Assembly (NCBI GenBank): GCA_003661365.1
Contig: QMVZ01000051.1
Location: forward strand, 1-9,514
Length of the DNA: 9,514 bases
Source of the DNA: Thermoproteota archaeon
GTDB taxonomy: Archaea > Korarchaeota > Korarchaeia > Korarchaeales > Korarchaeaceae
Direction: 5' to 3'
Position 1 is the stretch's first letter. Every line of letters starts with the position of its first letter. The translations under genes and the position numbers were made by a program. This document shows, in pieces, positions 6,676 through 9,514 of the stretch. A model generated the notes under the pieces. The model saw only the letters and a program-made list of their open reading frames with translations. It ran no database searches and was not told the origin of the DNA.

Positions 6676-8820
6676 TCACCTCTCATACATCCACAAAAAT
6701 CCCCATTCATCAACTCTAACCTTCCTATCCGGAGGAACAACAAGAGTTGTTGCCGGTTGCTCGATTATTGCCATTCCCTCTACAACATTTCCCGGCTCAA
6801 GCAGCTCCATTTCCCATATTTTGGCATCATGCCACTCACCGTGGTAAAATACTCTTCTCCTCCCTTTGTAAGCCTTTTGAGGAGGACTCTCTCCAGATAC
6901 GGGGCGTTTTCTGAGTGCTGGTTTAACACGTGGAGCAGTAGCAATAAGACCAGCCTCTAAAATTTGGTAGCCAGCTTCAGGTTGTTTGGCTCCCTCTCCA
7001 AAAACGTTTGAATATATCTCTTCAAAAGAATTTATCAGTCCATCCCACTCTTCAGGACTTTTTATCCTGTTAACAGGCGAGGGAGTCTCAACATCATCAA
7101 GCTGGAGGAAATATCGAAGGTAGGCTACTTGCTGGAATTTTCTTTGATCCTTTGGAATCCCCTCCTCATCAAGATCTTTGTTTGCTATTTTCTCCAAGTC
7201 TTCCCAGATTTCGTTTAGTATCTCCCCTGCACGCATTTTTTCTTCTGGTCCAGCGCCATGGGGGACATATATACTCGTTGACCTATTATACCTATGGATG
7301 TGATCCATTCCAGCAACTCCAAATGCTGAAAAAGCAGCAGCCCACCAAACTGTGAATATACCTTTGAAGGGCAATCCCCTAGAAATTTCTGCCATCAATA
7401 GCGGTCCGGCTCCCCCATATATGAGCAGGTGAAAGTCAGCTGGGGAAAGGCCTCGGGCAAACAATCTCGTTCGTACTTCTTCCCTCGTTCGATTAGAGAG
7501 GATATTAACTGCACCTTCGGCCACCTCATAAGGATCTAATCCTAAAGGATCTGCTAGTTTCTCTTTTATTGCATCGTAAGCCAACTTAGTATGGAGCGGC
7601 AACTTACCTCCCAAATAGTAGTTTGGATTTAACCACCCCATAATAAGCATGCAATCCATTACCGTAGGTATGGTATTTCCCATGTTGTAGCAAACAGGAC
7701 CGGGCTCGGCACCAGCCGACTCGGGACCTACTATTAGCCTCTTGGTCACTGGATCAATCCTTATATATTCGCCAGTACCTCCTCCGATCGAGTCCATCCA
7801 AACAGTAGGTATATTGAACAACATCCTCCCCATTTCCACCTCTCTGAGATAGAAATACTCTCCACCGATAATAAGACCGACATCAAAACTCGTTCCACCT
7901 AGGTCGGTGCAGACAAGGTTTGGTATTCCAACTGTTTGAGAGATAGCTCTTGCGCCCATCATTCCGCCGATGGGTCCAGAAAAGAATGCCTCTATAAGTC
8001 TCGGATAAGTTATGCGCGCAATACCGCCAGTTGAAAGTAAAATCTGTAAGGGGTATTTATAACCACGTTCTCTTAATCTCTTTTCCATAGAAAGAAGTTG
8101 CTTACGGACCGGTTCTGCTCCGTATGCTTGTAATGTTACCGCATTAATCCTTGAACCTTCCCTCATGATTGGAGAGATTTCTGAACTCAAGAGAATGGGA
8201 ACCTCTCTATCTCGTCCTTTCATGACCTCCTGTGCTATCTCACGCATGCGTCTCTCATTTTCAGGATTCAAATAAGAATAAAGGAAGCTAACAGCTATAG
8301 AATTTACGTTTTCTTCGAGCAACTCTTCTACCACTTGCCTAGCTTCATCTTCATATAAGGGTATGACAATTTCGCCAAACATGTTTACGCGCTCAGTCAC
8401 ACCTTTGACAAGTCTGCGGGGTACTAAAGGTGGTTCGTGAATATGGCTGGCAGTGTGCAACCTATCATCATAAGAATATCCTGCATAGCTTTGTCTACCT
8501 CTTCCGTGCATTAAGTGGTCTTCCTGCCCTTTAGTTACAATTAGTCCAATTTTATCCCCGAGCCGAGTTAATAAAACATTCATCATAGTAGTTCCGGCGT
8601 AGCTTATAACCTCAACTGAGGGAAGTACCTTTTGACTTTCTTTTTCCAAGTCAATTCCCCATTGTTCTGCAGCGTCCTTCATACTTTCCCAAAATCCTAT
8701 AAACTCGTCGCGAGGAGTTGTAGATGCCTTTCCTATAACAAAATTCCCTTCTTCATCTACAAAAAACATGTCTGTCATTGTCCCTCCTGCGTCTGACGCA
8801 ACACACGTAACCTTTCTCAT
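6676..8820 (-). CDS. acxA: Acetone carboxylase beta subunit (hydantoinase A family, ATP-binding)
   Basis: This 714-residue protein is almost exactly the length of bacterial AcxA (about 717). The N-terminal ASKHA-type phosphate loop is DAGGTMTD (10-17), a form typical of acetone carboxylase beta subunits, where hydantoinases and oxoprolinases usually have D-GGTFTD. A second nucleotide-binding segment is DLGGTSFD (306-313), followed by SIGGGTG (344-350) and YGGAGPL (468-474). In the characterised enzyme this subunit uses ATP to phosphorylate both bicarbonate and acetone, forming AMP, before carboxylation on the alpha subunit. It is the first gene of the operon. There is no Shine-Dalgarno sequence before the ATG, and a TATA box sits about 28 bp upstream, so its mRNA is probably leaderless or nearly so. 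No truncation or frameshift is seen. Confidence 0.9.
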   Translation of the reverse strand: MRKVTCVASDAGGTMTDMFFVDEEGNFVIGKASTTPRDEFIGFWESMKDAAEQWGIDLEKESQKVLPSVEVISYAGTTMMNVLLTRLGDKIGLIVTKGQEDHLMHGRGRQSYAGYSYDDRLHTASHIHEPPLVPRRLVKGVTERVNMFGEIVIPLYEDEARQVVEELLEENVNSIAVSFLYSYLNPENERRMREIAQEVMKGRDREVPILLSSEISPIMREGSRINAVTLQAYGAEPVRKQLLSMEKRLRERGYKYPLQILLSTGGIARITYPRLIEAFFSGPIGGMMGARAISQTVGIPNLVCTDLGGTSFDVGLIIGGEYFYLREVEMGRMLFNIPTVWMDSIGGGTGEYIRIDPVTKRLIVGPESAGAEPGPVCYNMGNTIPTVMDCMLIMGWLNPNYYLGGKLPLHTKLAYDAIKEKLADPLGLDPYEVAEGAVNILSNRTREEVRTRLFARGLSPADFHLLIYGGAGPLLMAEISRGLPFKGIFTVWWAAAFSAFGVAGMDHIHRYNRSTSIYVPHGAGPEEKMRAGEILNEIWEDLEKIANKDLDEEGIPKDQRKFQQVAYLRYFLQLDDVETPSPVNRIKSPEEWDGLINSFEEIYSNVFGEGAKQPEAGYQILEAGLIATAPRVKPALRKRPVSGESPPQKAYKGRRRVFYHGEWHDAKIWEMELLEPGNVVEGMAIIEQPATTLVVPPDRKVRVDEWGFLWMYER

Positions 8821-8844
8821 GTTTAATAGTGAAAATGAGCAAAC

Positions 8845-8852
8845 ATTTATAA
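8845..8852 (-). promoter_or_regulatory. TATA box of the acx operon
   Basis: TTATAAAT on the minus strand, within ATTAATTATAAAT, is centred about 28 bp before the acxA ATG. Archaeal transcription starts about 22-27 bp downstream of the TATA centre, which gives a leader of only zero to about six bases. No clear purine-rich BRE is visible. The core is nearly self-complementary and could also serve the divergent gene on the plus strand (TTTATAATTA, 8846-8855). Confidence 0.6.
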
Positions 8853-8866
8853 TTAATCATAACCAA

Positions 8867-8884
8867 ATAAGAATTAATACTTAT
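8867..8884. promoter_or_regulatory. 18-bp near-palindrome, candidate operator
   Basis: ATAAGAATTAATACTTAT matches its own reverse complement at 16 of 18 positions, with perfect ATAAG/CTTAT arms. It lies between the divergent starts, just upstream of the operon TATA box and about where the divergent gene's transcript would begin if it used the shared TATA. Another ATAAG occurs at 8899-8903, and AATTAAT repeats 21 bp apart (8851 and 8872). These features suit a dimeric ribbon-helix-helix regulator. The AT-rich context weakens the case. Confidence 0.4.
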
Positions 8885-8917
8885 GGAATTATCATTGGAT
8901 AAGTAGAATAGAGGGGT

Positions 8918-8924
8918 GGGTGAG
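8918..8924 (+). promoter_or_regulatory. Ribosome binding site of the divergent regulator
   Basis: GGGTGAG lies five bases before the ATG at 8930. An in-frame TGA at 8921-8923 excludes any earlier start, so the ATG at 8930 is well supported. Confidence 0.65.
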
Positions 8925-8929
8925 CGTAT

Positions 8930-9514
8930 ATGAGAAAAAGGCTCCAAACCACCGTATCTCCAGAAACCTACGAGATAATTGAAAAATACAAAGAAGAATA
9001 TGGATCAGTTAGTTCATTTATTGAAGAGGCCATAAATTATTTTGTTAAAAGAGGCGGTGATCAAAAAACCTTAGATAATAGGGATGAGATGCTAATAAAA
9101 CTTATTCGAGAATTAGACTTGACCGCTTGCTCCAAAGACCAATACAGATATCTTGTTTTAGGTGATAAAGAAAAAGCAGTAAATGAAAGTTTAATGGAAA
9201 TAGCAATGGAATACATAAGTAATAAACCTATGGATGAACTAACGTTAGTTGAATTTTTAGAGGCTTTGAAAAAAGCTTGGGAGGCGGTAAATCGAGTTGA
9301 TTATATTAAATATGAAGTTGGTGAAGATGGGAAGATTGTTAGGTGGCTATGCTACCATTCAATGAAATCTACTGTAGTTTCTGAATTTTTGTATAATCAT
9401 ATAAATTATATATTTCAAAAATATTTTGAAAAAGATTGGGATCATAAAGAAACTCTAACTCCTAACGGTTTCTCGATTACATTCAAATTAAAGAGGAACA
9501 AAGATCTCATATAT
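8930..9514 (+). CDS. Ribbon-helix-helix transcriptional regulator with unrecognised C-terminal domain, cut by the window edge
   Basis: An uninterrupted frame of 195 codons runs from the ATG to the last base of the window with no stop. Residues 1-42 form a classic ribbon-helix-helix (CopG/Arc type): a beta strand KRLQTTVS (3-10), helix A PETYEIIEKYKEEYG (11-25), and helix B after the SVSSF turn (26-30) to about residue 40. A mixed helical region of about 150 residues follows that I do not recognise. It contains Cys66, a WLCYHSM motif (139-145) and aromatic-rich FLYNHINYIFQKYF (153-166). This is far longer than a simple CopG protein, so the C-terminal part is probably a sensor or oligomerisation domain. 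The gene is transcribed divergently from the acx operon, 109 bp away, and probably controls the operon and itself. The effector is unknown. Confidence 0.85.
   Translation, partial: MRKRLQTTVSPETYEIIEKYKEEYGSVSSFIEEAINYFVKRGGDQKTLDNRDEMLIKLIRELDLTACSKDQYRYLVLGDKEKAVNESLMEIAMEYISNKPMDELTLVEFLEALKKAWEAVNRVDYIKYEVGEDGKIVRWLCYHSMKSTVVSEFLYNHINYIFQKYFEKDWDHKETLTPNGFSITFKLKRNKDLIY

Noticed and set aside
6676..8820. Annotation of the two large genes as hydantoinase or 5-oxoprolinase
   Set aside because: The adjacent acxC-type zinc subunit, the DAGGTMTD loop and the subunit lengths fit acetone carboxylase better. General family membership is shared.
8753..8947. 64-residue minus-strand ORF spanning the acxA start and the divergent region
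   Set aside because: It is out of frame with acxA, crosses the promoter and the divergent gene's start, and has low-complexity composition without a ribosome site.

Overview
The window looks archaeal. The main evidence is a TATA element about 28 bp upstream of a first gene that has no Shine-Dalgarno sequence, internal genes led by GGAGGTGA-type ribosome sites, and a SCP-x-type thiolase paired with a DUF35 zinc-ribbon/OB-fold protein, an arrangement typical of archaea. The DNA is fairly AT-rich and uses many AGA/AGG/ATA codons. I cannot assign a lineage from sequence alone.

Nearly everything (positions 1-8820) is one tightly packed minus-strand operon, read from right to left. It opens with three genes for an acetone-carboxylase-type complex: the beta subunit acxA (8820-6676), the alpha subunit acxB (6670-4451) and the gamma zinc subunit acxC (4437-3877). 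Next come a possible 41-codon small gene (3851-3726), a thiolase (3712-2564), its DUF35 partner (2567-2124), and a two-subunit family I (glutaconate-type) CoA-transferase (2119-1118 and 1121-363). The operon runs off the left edge in the N-terminus of a B12-dependent acyl-CoA mutase (339-1). Gene gaps are at most about 25 bp and two junctions overlap by four bases.

The simplest reading is catabolism of a small ketone. AcxABC would carboxylate acetone (or a homologue) to a 3-oxoacid at the expense of ATP. The CoA-transferase would make the 3-oxoacyl-CoA, and the thiolase/DUF35 pair would cleave it to acetyl-CoA. The mutase is not needed for plain acetone. Its substrate-pocket position has Leu where methylmalonyl-CoA mutase has Tyr, and the surrounding sequence resembles 2-hydroxyisobutyryl-CoA mutase. 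This hints at a second branch that also enters at the acetoacetyl-CoA level, or at a branched substrate.

A divergent plus-strand gene (8930 to beyond 9514, incomplete) encodes a ribbon-helix-helix DNA-binding protein with a C-terminal domain I do not recognise. The 109-bp divergent intergenic region holds the operon TATA box and an 18-bp near-palindrome matching at 16 of 18 positions. A ketone- or acyl-CoA-responsive local regulator is a reasonable inference. No RNA genes, CRISPR arrays, insertion sequences or terminators were seen, and no gene-free stretch exceeds 300 bp.
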